Source of the DNA: JAUVKT01 sp942491535
GTDB taxonomy: Bacteria > Bacteroidota > Bacteroidia > Bacteroidales > VadinHA17
Length of the DNA: 64,000 nt
Direction of reading: 5' to 3'
Assembly: GCA_942491535.1 (NCBI GenBank)
Contig: CALOBV010000026.1
Coordinates: forward strand, 298,162 to 362,161
The notes beneath the pieces were generated by a model. That model made no database searches and had not been told where the DNA came from. It saw only the letters and a list, made by a program, of their open reading frames with translations. Both the position numbers and the translations under genes were made by a program. Shown piece after piece: positions 8,133 to 18,171 of this stretch; the stretch's first letter is position 1, and each line of letters starts with the position of its first letter.

Positions 8133-11100
8133 ATGATTCTCTTTTTCCGTATCTCAGATAAAATCATTGCTGTAAATACCAATACAAAACAAGATCAGGA
8201 ATCCCTGGACAAGCTCGTCTGGTTATTTAGTGGTTCCACCCTGCTGAGCGAAGAATCACTTAAAGGCTATTTTATCGGGCCCCGAAAAGAAATGGTTACC
8301 CCATGGAGTACGAATGCGGTGGAGATTACCCAGAACATGGGAATAAAGGGTATAGATAGAATAGAAGAATATTTCATTGTTGACTCCGACAAAGCTGACT
8401 TTGATCCCATGCTCCAGGTTATGTACAAAGGACTGAACCAGAACCTTTTTAAAATCGAAAGGGAGCCCGAAGCAGTAATTGAGGTTAATAATATTAAAGA
8501 ATACAACGAAAAAGAAGGACTCGCACTTAGCGCTGAAGAAATTAATTACCTGGAAGACCTGGGTAAATCACTGGGAAGAAAACTTACCGATGGTGAAGTA
8601 TTTGGGTTTTCGCAGGTTAACTCAGAACATTGCAGGCACAAAATATTTAACGGGCTATTTATTATTGATGGCATAGAACGAGAGTCAACCCTGTTTCAAC
8701 TTATCAAAAAAACTACTCTTACAAACAGAAATCATATTGTTTCGGCCTATAAAGACAATTGTTCGTTTGCCCGGGGACCTAAGGTAGAGCAATTTGCACC
8801 TTCGACTCAGGATAAGTCTGACTATTTTGAGATAAAAGAAGTTGATACTGTTCTATCGCTAAAAGCTGAAACTCATAATTTCCCTACAACTGTAGAGCCT
8901 TTCAATGGTGCTTCCACCGGAACAGGAGGTGAAATTCGCGACCGGATAGCCGGAGGGAAGGGGGCGCAACCAATTGCAGGGACTGCTGTTTATATGACCT
9001 CTTACCCAAGACTTGACAAGGCAAGAGATTGGGAAACGGTAACTCCAGAAAGAGAATGGTTGTACCAGTCGCCTTCAGATATTCTGATAAAGGCATCAAA
9101 TGGGGCAAGTGATTTTGGCAATAAATTCGGACAAGCTCTTATTTGTGGATCTGTACTTACTTTTGAGCATTTTACAGATCAGAAGAAATATGGATTTGAT
9201 AAAGTAATAATGCTTGCAGGAGGAATTGGCCTCGGTAAAAAGAAGGACAGTGAAAAGGATATACCTGAAAAAGGCGACCTTATTGTAATGTTGGGAGGAG
9301 ACAACTACAGGATTGGAATGGGCGGTGGCGCCGTATCTTCGGTCGATACAGGAGAATTTGACAGTTCCATAGAATTAAATGCTGTGCAAAGAGCAAATCC
9401 CGAAATGCAAAAAAGAGTATATAATGCTCTCAGGGCTCTTACGGAAACTGATATTAACCCTGTTGTGTCGCTTCATGATCACGGAGCAGGGGGGCATCTT
9501 AACTGCCTGTCTGAACTGGTTGAGGCCACTGGTGGCAGAATCGATATTTCTAAACTGCCTGTAGGCGATCCTACTCTTTCAGCGAAAGAAATAATTGGGA
9601 ATGAATCGCAGGAGAGAATGGGACTGGTTATTAAAAAAGCCGATATCGATACCCTCCGAAAGATTGCCGAGCGCGAGCGGGCCCCTATGTATGTAGTTGG
9701 AGAAGTTACAGGTGATCATCAGTTTACTTTTGAAAACCAGCTGACCGGGGAAAAACCAATTGATCTTCAGCTAACTTCCTTCTTTGGAAATCCGCCGCAA
9801 ACCGTTCTAATAGATTCAAGCACCAGGTCCGAATTCAAAGCATTAGACTACGACCCGGATATTATCCACGAATACCTTGAAAAAGTACTTCAGATTGAGG
9901 AAGTAGCATGCAAGGACTGGCTAACAAATAAGGTAGACAGGTCGGTAACAGGAAGACTGGCCAAACAGCAATGTGCAGGCGAACTGCAGCTACCTCTTAA
10001 TAACCTGGGAGCTATTACTCTCGATTATACCGGGAAATCCGGACTGGCAACCGCCCTGGGTCATGCACCGGCCGCTGGATTAATAGATCCGGCAGCAGGT
10101 TCAGTACTATCTATAGCTGAAGCTCTGACAAATATCGTATGGGCACCTCTCTCCGACCACATAAGAAGCATTTCCCTTTCAGCTAACTGGATGTGGCCCT
10201 GTAAGAACCCGGGTGAAGATGCCCGCCTCTATGATGCGGTAAAAGCAGCCAGTGACTTTGCAATTGAGCTGGGGATAAATATACCCACAGGCAAAGACAG
10301 CTTATCAATGACACAGAAATATAAAGATAAGACCGTCTATTCTCCCGGAACAGTTATTATTTCAGCATCAGGTGAGATCAGCGATATAAAGAAGATCGTG
10401 GAACCAGTTGTAGTAACTGACTCCGAAACCACACTGATCTATGTTGATTTCAGTAGCGATTCACATAAACTCGGAGGCAGTAGCTTTGCACAGATAATAA
10501 ATAGTATTGGTGATAAGGCACCAACGGTTAAAGATAGCGAGAGATTTGTTTCGGCATTCAATGTGGTTCAGGAGTTAATAGAGCAGGAAAAGATTATCTC
10601 CGGCCATGATATTTCAGCCGGAGGTATGATTACCACCCTTCTTGAAATGTGCTTCTCAAACACTACCGGTGGCTTAAGTATCAATCTTGATGAGATTGGC
10701 GAAAAGGATATCATAAAATTATTATTCAGCGAAAACCCCAGGAATAATAATACAGGTTGATGATGAAGCCTTTGTTATTGAAAAATTTCTTGAAAACGAT
10801 ATTACGTGTTATCCTATTGGAAGTCCTGTTGCCAAGAGAGAGATATTTCTCAATCATAATGGCTCAGATTACCGCTTTGATATTAATTATCTCAGGGATT
10901 TGTGGTTTAATACTTCCTACCTCTTCGATAAGGAAGCAATGCACTGAAGAGCTGGCTCTGGAGAAGAAAAAGAACTATGCCAGGCAAATCAGGCGTATTT
11001 GACCTGAAAGATTTCAAAGGCGACTTTAAGTCACATGGCATAAGTCACGGCCGAAGAGAGAAAACGGGATTAAAGGCTGCAATTATAAGGGAAAAAGGTG

Positions 11101-11819
11101 TTAATGGCGACAGGGAAATGGCCTATGCAATGCATCTCGCGGGCTTCGATGTTAAAGATGTACATATGACCGATCTTATTGCCGGGAGGGAAACCCTGGA
11201 AGATATTAGTTTTATTGTCTTTGTAGGTGGATTTTCCAATTCGGATGTACTTGGCTCAGCCAAGGGATGGGCAGGAGCATTCAGATATAACGAAAAAGCC
11301 AGGCTGGCTCTCGAAAAATTCTATAAAAGAGATAATACTCTGAGCCTGGGTGTTTGTAATGGCTGCCAGCTTATGGCAGAACTAAATCTAATCAACCCTG
11401 AGCATAAATCGCCCCCACTATTAAAACATAACGCTTCAGGTAAATTTGAGTCCAACTTTATCACAGTTGAGGTAGAGGAAAACAATTCAGTAATGCTTAA
11501 ATCGCTATCCGGCTTTAAGCTGGGCATCTGGGTTGCTCACGGAGAAGGGAAATTTGAACTGCCCTATGAGGAATCCCAATATAATATCCCCGTTAAATAT
11601 AACCAGAGCACCTATCCGGCAAATCCAAACGGGTCGAAGTATGATACCGCCGCACTATGCTCGGAAGATGGCAGGCACCTGGCTATAATGCCCCACCTGG
11701 AAAGAGCATATATGCCATGGCAATGTGGATATTACCCTGAAGACAGAAAAACAGATGATGTTACTCCATGGATCGAAGCCTTTATCAATGCGCGAAAATG
11801 GGTTCAAGACAGATATTAG
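8133..11819 (+). CDS. purL: Phosphoribosylformylglycinamidine synthase, frame-disrupted
   Basis: PurL makes FGAM from FGAR, glutamine and ATP in purine synthesis. The whole large-type enzyme (about 1,230 residues) is present but spread over three frames. 8133 to about 10,735 gives the N-terminal, ATP-binding and first AIRS-like parts (QVNSEHCRH, KAETHNFPT, HDHGAGG, SISAGGM-like blocks). About 10,738-10,930 and 10,930-10,995 are read in two other frames. About 10,995 to 11,819 gives the glutaminase domain with the nucleophile Cys in GVCNGC (codon at 11,355) and the PHLERA His region. One indel sits in a CCCC run near 10,737; the others are near 10,930 and 10,995. Residues continue correctly across each shift, so these look like base-call errors, and the gene is probably intact in the organism. 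Confidence 0.9.
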
Positions 11820-11915
11820 TGAGTCCTCTCAAATTGCAGGGTAACAAATATTGATTAATTTGTAATTCCTTCTTAATAAAAGGAATATCTAAATAACTCT
11901 ATAACACCTGTTAAA

Positions 11916-14234
11916 ATGAAAAAGCCGCTTTTCATATCATTTTTTTTAATTCTGATATTTCCATTATTCGGACAGGATCTGAATATCACTGAGAAAAAAG
12001 AGTTTCCAAGATCTGGAAGAGTGGTAGATGCCAGATTTTCGTCGTTCAGAAATTACTATGCAATATCCAGGATTCCATATACCCTTGAAATCTACGACAG
12101 GAACTGGGATCGCGTTTTCAAACATAGTTCAAATATGACAAATAGTGCCGGTGAAATTGAATTCAGTCCGGATGAAAAATTCCTTGCTTACGGCGGATAT
12201 AAAGGGATCAACGACATTGCCCTGATCAGATTAAAAGATATGAAGGTAGTACAGATCTTGAGAGGACATTCCGACTGGGTTCACGACCTTGCCTTCAGTA
12301 ATGATTGTAACTACCTGGCTTCTGTAGGCTATGGAGGTAAACTATTAATATGGAAGGCTGAAGGTGAAAAATTCTTAAGTCTTCATGAAATAAGCGACTA
12401 TGAAGATAAGGTAAGTAATGTAGAATTCAGTTTCGACGATAAATACCTGCTTACTACAGATGATGATGGAACTGTTAGGATATATGAACACAATGCAGAC
12501 AGTTTCAAAGAAATACAGAGAATAAAAAACACCTACAGCTATATTTATGGCTTTGCCTGCCATCCCCAGAAACACGAGTTTGTTGTGGGTAATTCTTCTG
12601 GAATTGTAAGGTACCACATGGTAAAAGAAAGGTTTGTTCCTCTCGATTCAATTAAAAAGGATCTGAGCGTAAACAGTGATATGACATATAGCCCAACCGG
12701 TGATCTTTTAACGGTTCCACACAGACAGGATGTAAGAATTTTTAACACCGAAGGCCCTGAGATGAGAGAAGTTGATGCTATCTATCGACATACATGGACA
12801 ACCTACCCTGCAAGATTTAGTGAAGACGGACAATTTCTTTCCACCAGCTCCGTAGATAGCTCATTAATCATATGGGAGATATCACCTGTGAGTCCTTCCA
12901 GGAAATCACTGATTGCCTCATGGGTTAGCGACCACCTGAGCTCAGCGCAGAGAAAGATCCTTACATATGATGTTGTAAACGACATTTATAACAGGGTAGA
13001 TAAAAGTATGGCTTTGCCGAGAGATGAGTTTGAAACAAGCGCCAGCTACGAAGATCGAAGGAAGTCATTAGAAGACTGGACCCTCTCTCTTATTCAGAAA
13101 AAAACTGAAGAAAAATACAATCTGAAAAGCACTGGGCCGAATCAGGTATCAATACCTGTACAGAGTATCGAAGGATACAATGCTGATAAGCAGATTTATA
13201 AGATAAGATTCCTTGAAACAGAGGCAGGTGTTGAAATTCCAATAGCCCAGGCCAGAAAATTCAGGTCAAACTGGGAAAAGTCTTCAATTACAGCTAACAG
13301 GAGTAAAGAAGATGGGACAAAAAGCTATACTTATTCTAACTATCAACTCATAGTACAGGGTGAAGATGGCACTTTCAGGGTAACTCCAATTGAAGATCCC
13401 TTCACCAATTACGATTCAAGAGCCGGAGAAATGATCGGCACAGGTAGCCTGCTGCCTCAAAATTTACCTCAACAATCTCTTCCTGCCGATGAGGAAGGAG
13501 GTGTTATCTCACATGCTCTTCTGTTTGCCACCAACGTATACGACTCTTTCTCGGAACTTGTTAATCCGGTTCTGGATGCTAATACAATAGCAGCAGAATT
13601 GACAGAGAACTACAATGTAAAGACAGAAGTTATTACCAATGCATCACTTACTCAAACAGTCGAAAAAATAAGGGAATACGCTTCAAATTCTTATGGTAAA
13701 AACGAAAACCTGTTGATCTTTTTCGCGGGTCATGGTATCTATGATGAGGTATTTAAAGAGGGCTATGTTATCTCATCAGATTCAAAGGCGGATGATATAA
13801 GTAAAACTTCTTACCTGTCGCACTCAAATCTCAGGACAATGATAAACAATATAGGGTGTAAACAGATTTTCCTTGTAATGGATGTTTGTTTTGGAGGAAC
13901 ATTTGATCCACACCTGGCTACAGCGTCTCACAGGGGAGCGATGGAAATGTATGCAGACATTCCGAAAGCAGAGTTTATTGAAAGAAAAATAAAATACAAA
14001 ACCAGGTTATACCTGACATCCGGTGGCAAAGAATATGTACCTGATGGAAGATCCGGCTTCCATTCTCCATTCGCAAGAAGATTTATTGAGGCCTTAAGAA
14101 AATACGGTGGTGAAGATGGTATTCTTACAACGAACGAAATATTACAATATGTCGAAAAGGTAAATCCTCAGCCAAGATTTGGTGAATTCGGGGACAATGA
14201 GCCGGGAAGTGATTTTATTCTTATATCGAAATAA
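11916..14234 (+). CDS. Secreted WD40-repeat caspase-like protease (peptidase C14)
   Basis: 772 residues. A signal peptide (about 1-20, ending near FPLFGQ) sends it out of the cytoplasm. Residues about 60-350 carry WD40-type repeats (GHSDWVHDLAFS, DDKYLLTTDDDGTVRI, STSSVDSSLIIWEI). A linker of about 180 residues follows. The last 250 residues are a caspase/metacaspase fold with the dyad visible: His606 in FFAGHG and Cys658 in MDVCFGG. Family knowledge says such proteins cleave after Arg, Lys or Asp once activated, and that the propeller may sense a partner. Export plus WD40 is unusual for a death protease and fits envelope signalling or proteolytic maturation instead. It appears monocistronic. 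The substrate is unknown. Confidence 0.85.
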   Translation: MKKPLFISFFLILIFPLFGQDLNITEKKEFPRSGRVVDARFSSFRNYYAISRIPYTLEIYDRNWDRVFKHSSNMTNSAGEIEFSPDEKFLAYGGYKGINDIALIRLKDMKVVQILRGHSDWVHDLAFSNDCNYLASVGYGGKLLIWKAEGEKFLSLHEISDYEDKVSNVEFSFDDKYLLTTDDDGTVRIYEHNADSFKEIQRIKNTYSYIYGFACHPQKHEFVVGNSSGIVRYHMVKERFVPLDSIKKDLSVNSDMTYSPTGDLLTVPHRQDVRIFNTEGPEMREVDAIYRHTWTTYPARFSEDGQFLSTSSVDSSLIIWEISPVSPSRKSLIASWVSDHLSSAQRKILTYDVVNDIYNRVDKSMALPRDEFETSASYEDRRKSLEDWTLSLIQKKTEEKYNLKSTGPNQVSIPVQSIEGYNADKQIYKIRFLETEAGVEIPIAQARKFRSNWEKSSITANRSKEDGTKSYTYSNYQLIVQGEDGTFRVTPIEDPFTNYDSRAGEMIGTGSLLPQNLPQQSLPADEEGGVISHALLFATNVYDSFSELVNPVLDANTIAAELTENYNVKTEVITNASLTQTVEKIREYASNSYGKNENLLIFFAGHGIYDEVFKEGYVISSDSKADDISKTSYLSHSNLRTMINNIGCKQIFLVMDVCFGGTFDPHLATASHRGAMEMYADIPKAEFIERKIKYKTRLYLTSGGKEYVPDGRSGFHSPFARRFIEALRKYGGEDGILTTNEILQYVEKVNPQPRFGEFGDNEPGSDFILISK

Positions 14235-14241
14235 ATATCTT

Positions 14242-14772
14242 CTAATACTCCTGTGGCTTCAAAATAACCTGATCGAGAATAGTATTTGCAGGTGCCCGAT
14301 CACTATCCACACCTCTGGGCAAAACCTTCTCACTAACTATCTGAATATTATAATGACCGGTGTCCTCTATCAATATTGATCCTATCTTTGAGTCGGCACG
14401 AAAATATGGTCTGGAGACATGATTATCATTAAGCATTATCTCGTTTCCAACAGGCTGAATCTCCAGCCTCTTATCGCCAAAATGTATAACTACTGGTTCA
14501 TTATACGACAGATTCATTGTGTCTTTAGTTAGACTTGAAAGCCATACCTCATATCTCCCCTTGCTGTTTACTGTAAATCCCCACTCGGCAGTGTTTCTGT
14601 TAGGGTTATCTTCATCATAAAACAGGTAAGCATCTTTCAGACTAAGAAAAATACTACCATCCTGTTTCTGTATAACGTCGCCTTCGCTTAAATCCTCTTC
14701 CCTGTTTTCGCCATTATTACACCCGTAGGATAATAATGCGGCAAAAATTAATACTAAACTAATTCTAAACAT
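14242..14772 (-). CDS. Putative lipoprotein, unknown function
   Basis: 176 residues. The N-terminus MFRISLVLIFAALLSYGCNN is a lipoprotein signal with the modified Cys at 18, so it should be anchored in the envelope. The mature part looks all-beta: alternating hydrophobic strands around EWGFTVNSKGRYEVWLSSL and a GSILIEDTGHYNIQI stretch, compatible with a carbohydrate-binding-like sandwich. I do not recognise a family with confidence. It converges on the WD40-caspase gene with only 7 bases between the stops, so neither has room for a separate terminator there. Confidence 0.65.
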   Translation of the reverse strand: MFRISLVLIFAALLSYGCNNGENREEDLSEGDVIQKQDGSIFLSLKDAYLFYDEDNPNRNTAEWGFTVNSKGRYEVWLSSLTKDTMNLSYNEPVVIHFGDKRLEIQPVGNEIMLNDNHVSRPYFRADSKIGSILIEDTGHYNIQIVSEKVLPRGVDSDRAPANTILDQVILKPQEY

Positions 14773-14891
14773 TTATATATATTGAATTTCTTATAGAACG
14801 TAATTATATTCAAAATAGTATCAAAAATCGTTCCATTATATTATTTTGAAAAACTGCACAAATATAGTTGTTTATATTTAATTGGGTACTA

Positions 14892-16808
14892 TTAAGCAAT
14901 AACACCTGTAGCGCTTATCCTGTGGGCAATCTCATGCTCTAACGGTGGGCGATCTTCAATTGCCCGGGCAACAATTTCAGCAATATCGAGAATCTCTGTT
15001 CCGTTAGCGGCTCCTGCTTTACCAAATGTTTTCTTACAGAGGGGGCATGATGTAGCCAGGTAATCAGGATGAGTACTGGTCAGTTCGGCATATGCATCCG
15101 ACGCAATATCTGTTACTTGCCTTCTATCAATTTTCAGGTTTGCCAGACTTCCTCCACAACAAAGGGCATCCTCCTTCTCATATTTAGATTTATGAAGTCT
15201 CGCAATATGTAATAGTACTTCCCTGGGTTCACTGTAAATACCAGAGTTACGACCAAGCTCACATGGATCGTGGTAAACAACCGATTTATTAAGGAAATTC
15301 AGCTCCAGCTGATCGCATTCAATAAGTTGATTTATATACTGGGTATGGTGCAAAATCTCCAGGCCGAGATGATAACTTTCATTAAATATTTTAAAGCATA
15401 TCGGACAGGAGGTAACAAGTACTTTGGCTCCTGAACGCCAGATAGCATCAGAATTATTTTTGATCAATTCCCTTGCTTCCCTGTCTTTGCCAGCAAGGGT
15501 CAATGGCCGTCCGCAACAAACAGATCCATCCTTATCCATAAATTCATAACTTATACCAGCAGCCTCAAATATCTTAATCATAGATCTTGAAATTCCCGGT
15601 GTCAGATGAGTCATACAACCTGCAAAATACAACACTTCAGTACTGTGTTTTATTTCCTGCGGCTTAAGATATTTATATGCCTGACTCTTGATGTTTTCTT
15701 CGGCAGGCTCATTTTTATTACTGTTTCTTACCCTCATATAACCCGACCAGATGGATTTCATGTCACTTTTTGTCTCACCTGCTCTTCTCTGTATCATTCT
15801 CAAAGGACCAAGCTCTATGCCCACCGGGCATGCCTGCTCACATCTGCCACACATAAGGCAATTTAATGAAAGATCGAAAATATCATCATTCCTTTTTAAG
15901 CCCTTAACAAGATAGGCAGCCTGGATATTGGTAATATTGGCAGATGTGCTTAACTGGCATACATCCAGACATATCCCACATGATGAACATGAATGGATCT
16001 GTGCCTCGGCACAGGCCCCGTGCTGATCGCCTATTTTAATACCTGAATTACGAAGGAATATTAAGAACATCTCTGCAGGAATATGCATATACCTTGTTCT
16101 TGGAAGAAGTATAAAGAAGGTACCCAGTGATATAGAATATAACCACCAGAAAGGCATTGCCAGCGATTCAACCGGCAGAAAACCAGCGAAGTAAGACCCC
16201 AGCGAACCGGTTAAAAAAGAACCTGAACCATGGGCACCGCAGGTAAAACTCTCTGCAAGCAGCCTGCTTGGAAAAATAAGCCATAGCGCTGTTCTTGAAA
16301 GCCTGTCAAGAAACTTAAGCCTGGTGGTGCGTTTCATTCCAACTATTTTCGACCAGTACCTCTTGATAATAGCAATCAACAATCCCGATAAAATAACAGC
16401 CAGGATAAGATCCATCAGGAAAGAAAAAAATCCTGCCAGACCGCTTTCGGCATGAGAGGGATTAAAATACCTGTAAAAAATAGCTTTATACGGTGGATTA
16501 AGATGCTGATCACCAAGAAAGTCAGCCTGGAATGTTCCAAACAGGATTAACAGAAACCACCCAAAGGCAAGGCTCATATGCATATAACCCAGGACAGGAT
16601 TCCTCAGGAATATCTTACGATGTAATAAGCCCTCCATAAAGATTTCCTTTAGGCTCAACACAAATGGTCTTCCAAAAAAACCTCTCTGCAAACGAAGCTT
16701 ATCTGTCCTGGGAAGCTCCCTGAACCATATAACAGATCGTGCCACAACGTAAAGGATTATAAAATATAATCCTATATTAAATGGTATTACAAAAGGATTA
16801 AACTGCAT
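14892..16808 (-). CDS. Membrane Fe-S oxidoreductase, HdrD/HdrE- or QmoC-like
   Basis: About 638 residues from the ATG at 16,808 (a longer frame opens at 16,826). About residues 1-240 contain five or six membrane segments like the cytochrome b-type HdrE / NarI family. Then come two 4Fe-4S motifs (CSSCGICLDVC and CLMCGRCEQACP) and two CCG domains (CFAGCM...CCGRPL...TSCPIC; then HDPCELGR...CCGGSL...TSCPLC). This is the layout of a membrane-bound heterodisulfide-reductase-like electron carrier that would exchange electrons with menaquinone. It is the last gene of a five-gene minus-strand operon and overlaps the preceding gene by 11 bases. Heme ligands were not assigned. The physiological substrate is unknown. 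Confidence 0.85.
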   Translation of the reverse strand: MQFNPFVIPFNIGLYFIILYVVARSVIWFRELPRTDKLRLQRGFFGRPFVLSLKEIFMEGLLHRKIFLRNPVLGYMHMSLAFGWFLLILFGTFQADFLGDQHLNPPYKAIFYRYFNPSHAESGLAGFFSFLMDLILAVILSGLLIAIIKRYWSKIVGMKRTTRLKFLDRLSRTALWLIFPSRLLAESFTCGAHGSGSFLTGSLGSYFAGFLPVESLAMPFWWLYSISLGTFFILLPRTRYMHIPAEMFLIFLRNSGIKIGDQHGACAEAQIHSCSSCGICLDVCQLSTSANITNIQAAYLVKGLKRNDDIFDLSLNCLMCGRCEQACPVGIELGPLRMIQRRAGETKSDMKSIWSGYMRVRNSNKNEPAEENIKSQAYKYLKPQEIKHSTEVLYFAGCMTHLTPGISRSMIKIFEAAGISYEFMDKDGSVCCGRPLTLAGKDREARELIKNNSDAIWRSGAKVLVTSCPICFKIFNESYHLGLEILHHTQYINQLIECDQLELNFLNKSVVYHDPCELGRNSGIYSEPREVLLHIARLHKSKYEKEDALCCGGSLANLKIDRRQVTDIASDAYAELTSTHPDYLATSCPLCKKTFGKAGAANGTEILDIAEIVARAIEDRPPLEHEIAHRISATGVIA

Positions 16809-17142
16809 AATTGTCGTATTTCTCAAAAGCTTCCCTTATCAGGAATACTACATTCCTTGTATTTACTCCTCTCGGACAAACCAGTGTGCACTTGCCACAC
16901 AGCATGCAACGATCAATCTCTGTTCTTACTTCACCATTTTCTCCACGGCGAACAAGAATATTTATTTTTCTTAGACTAAACTGGGTAAATTTGGCTGCAC
17001 TGCATGTTGCGGCACATGCTCCACAGGCGATGCATAAAGCATATGAAGGATCTTTCTCTCTTACATAAGAGTAGATAAGTCTGTCATTCTTATCATAATC
17101 AATTACTCTTCCCTTTGTGGGTGCAAATCCAAAATCTTTCAC
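16798..17142 (-). CDS. 4Fe-4S dicluster protein, HdrC-like
   Basis: 114 residues with two ferredoxin-type cluster motifs, CIACGACAATC (about residue 38) and CMLCGKCTLVCP (about 79). This is the size and spacing of HdrC-type electron wires that connect a flavoprotein to a CCG-domain protein. It lies 4 bases after the HdrA-like gene and overlaps the membrane subunit start, so expression is probably coupled. It is the second HdrC-type protein in the operon, presumably dedicated to the membrane subunit while the first serves HdrB. Confidence 0.85.
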   Translation of the reverse strand: MKDFGFAPTKGRVIDYDKNDRLIYSYVREKDPSYALCIACGACAATCSAAKFTQFSLRKINILVRRGENGEVRTEIDRCMLCGKCTLVCPRGVNTRNVVFLIREAFEKYDNYAV

Positions 17143-17146
17143 AGCA

Positions 17147-18169
17147 TTAATTTTTGTTTAAGTATTCTGATATCTCAACAGCTGCTGCTCTTGCGTGGGC
17201 AATAGTATCAGTTATATTCATCGGTGCAGTACATGCCCCGGCATAAAATAATCCTTCAACATTACTCAGGTTGGTTCCATAATGATTATCTGAAGTCTTA
17301 AAAAAACCATTTACCCCAGACTCAATATTAATGTGATCCTTCAAAATAAGTCCCGATCTTGAATTCTCCATTCCAACCATTAAAACAAGCATATCTACCT
17401 CCATGCGAATCGGCTTACCGGAAAGCGTGTCTTCAGCCTTTATTATCAATCGTCCTTCAATATTCTCAGAGGTTTCTGAAACCTTACCCCTGATAAAGTT
17501 TACACCCCACTTTTCCTGTGATTCACGGTATAATTCTTCATAATAAGGGCCAAACATTCTCATATCCATATAAAAGCAAATAACTTCCGTTTCCGGAAGG
17601 TGCTCCTTTATTTCTATAGCCTGCTTAACAGCTGTTACACAACAAACCTTTGAACAATGGAAATTACCAACTTTCTCATCACGTGATCCCACGCAATGTA
17701 CTATTCCAACCCTTTTGGGAGCCAGTCCCTCGGTAGTCTTTATTTCAGATGAGTGAAACATCTTCTCCAGGTCGAGGGAGGTAATTACGTTATCATATAT
17801 CCCATAGCCATACTCCTCTTTCCTTGTAGCATCAAAGAGGTCAAAGCCGGTAGCTACAAGTACTGCTTCAGCTTTATCAAGTTCTCGTTTATTGGTTGTG
17901 ATAGAAAACCCGTTCTTATTATTTTTTATTTTATTTATGCTTTCCCCGGTAGATACGTCAACTAAGGGGTGATCCAGTTCCTTTTGAAGAAAGGCTGTCA
18001 CTTCGCTCCCCTTTCTCCTGTCAGGGAAAAGCTGGAACCAGTTATTTATTTTACCCCCGGTATGCTCGTCCTTTTCGATTAAGGAAACTCTGAAACCCTC
18101 CCTGGCCAGGTGAGCGGCAGCCACACAGCCAGCTGTGCCTCCTCCAATAACAATAACATGCTTCCCCAT
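17147..18169 (-). CDS. FAD-dependent HdrA/QmoA-like oxidoreductase
   Basis: 340 residues. An FAD-binding Rossmann motif opens the protein (IGGGTAGCVAAAHLAREGF, residues 7-25). HCVGSRDEKVGNFHC then SKVCC near residues 158-178 is the HdrA/QmoA cysteine cluster motif. The C-terminal part ends with the FAD-contacting GLFYAGACTAP and a helix. It is at the short end for the family and lacks the extra ferredoxin inserts of methanogen HdrA, so it resembles the minimal HdrA of sulfate reducers and other bacteria. It sits 2 bases from the HdrB-like gene and 4 from the small Fe-S gene. Whether it bifurcates electrons cannot be told; no MvhD- or FloxABCD-type partner is present here. Confidence 0.88.
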   Translation of the reverse strand: MGKHVIVIGGGTAGCVAAAHLAREGFRVSLIEKDEHTGGKINNWFQLFPDRRKGSEVTAFLQKELDHPLVDVSTGESINKIKNNKNGFSITTNKRELDKAEAVLVATGFDLFDATRKEEYGYGIYDNVITSLDLEKMFHSSEIKTTEGLAPKRVGIVHCVGSRDEKVGNFHCSKVCCVTAVKQAIEIKEHLPETEVICFYMDMRMFGPYYEELYRESQEKWGVNFIRGKVSETSENIEGRLIIKAEDTLSGKPIRMEVDMLVLMVGMENSRSGLILKDHINIESGVNGFFKTSDNHYGTNLSNVEGLFYAGACTAPMNITDTIAHARAAAVEISEYLNKN

Positions 18170-18171
18170 AA

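Noticed and set aside
10756..10762. TGA in purL read as selenocysteine
   Set aside because: The protein continues in a different frame, not through the TGA, so a base insertion explains it.
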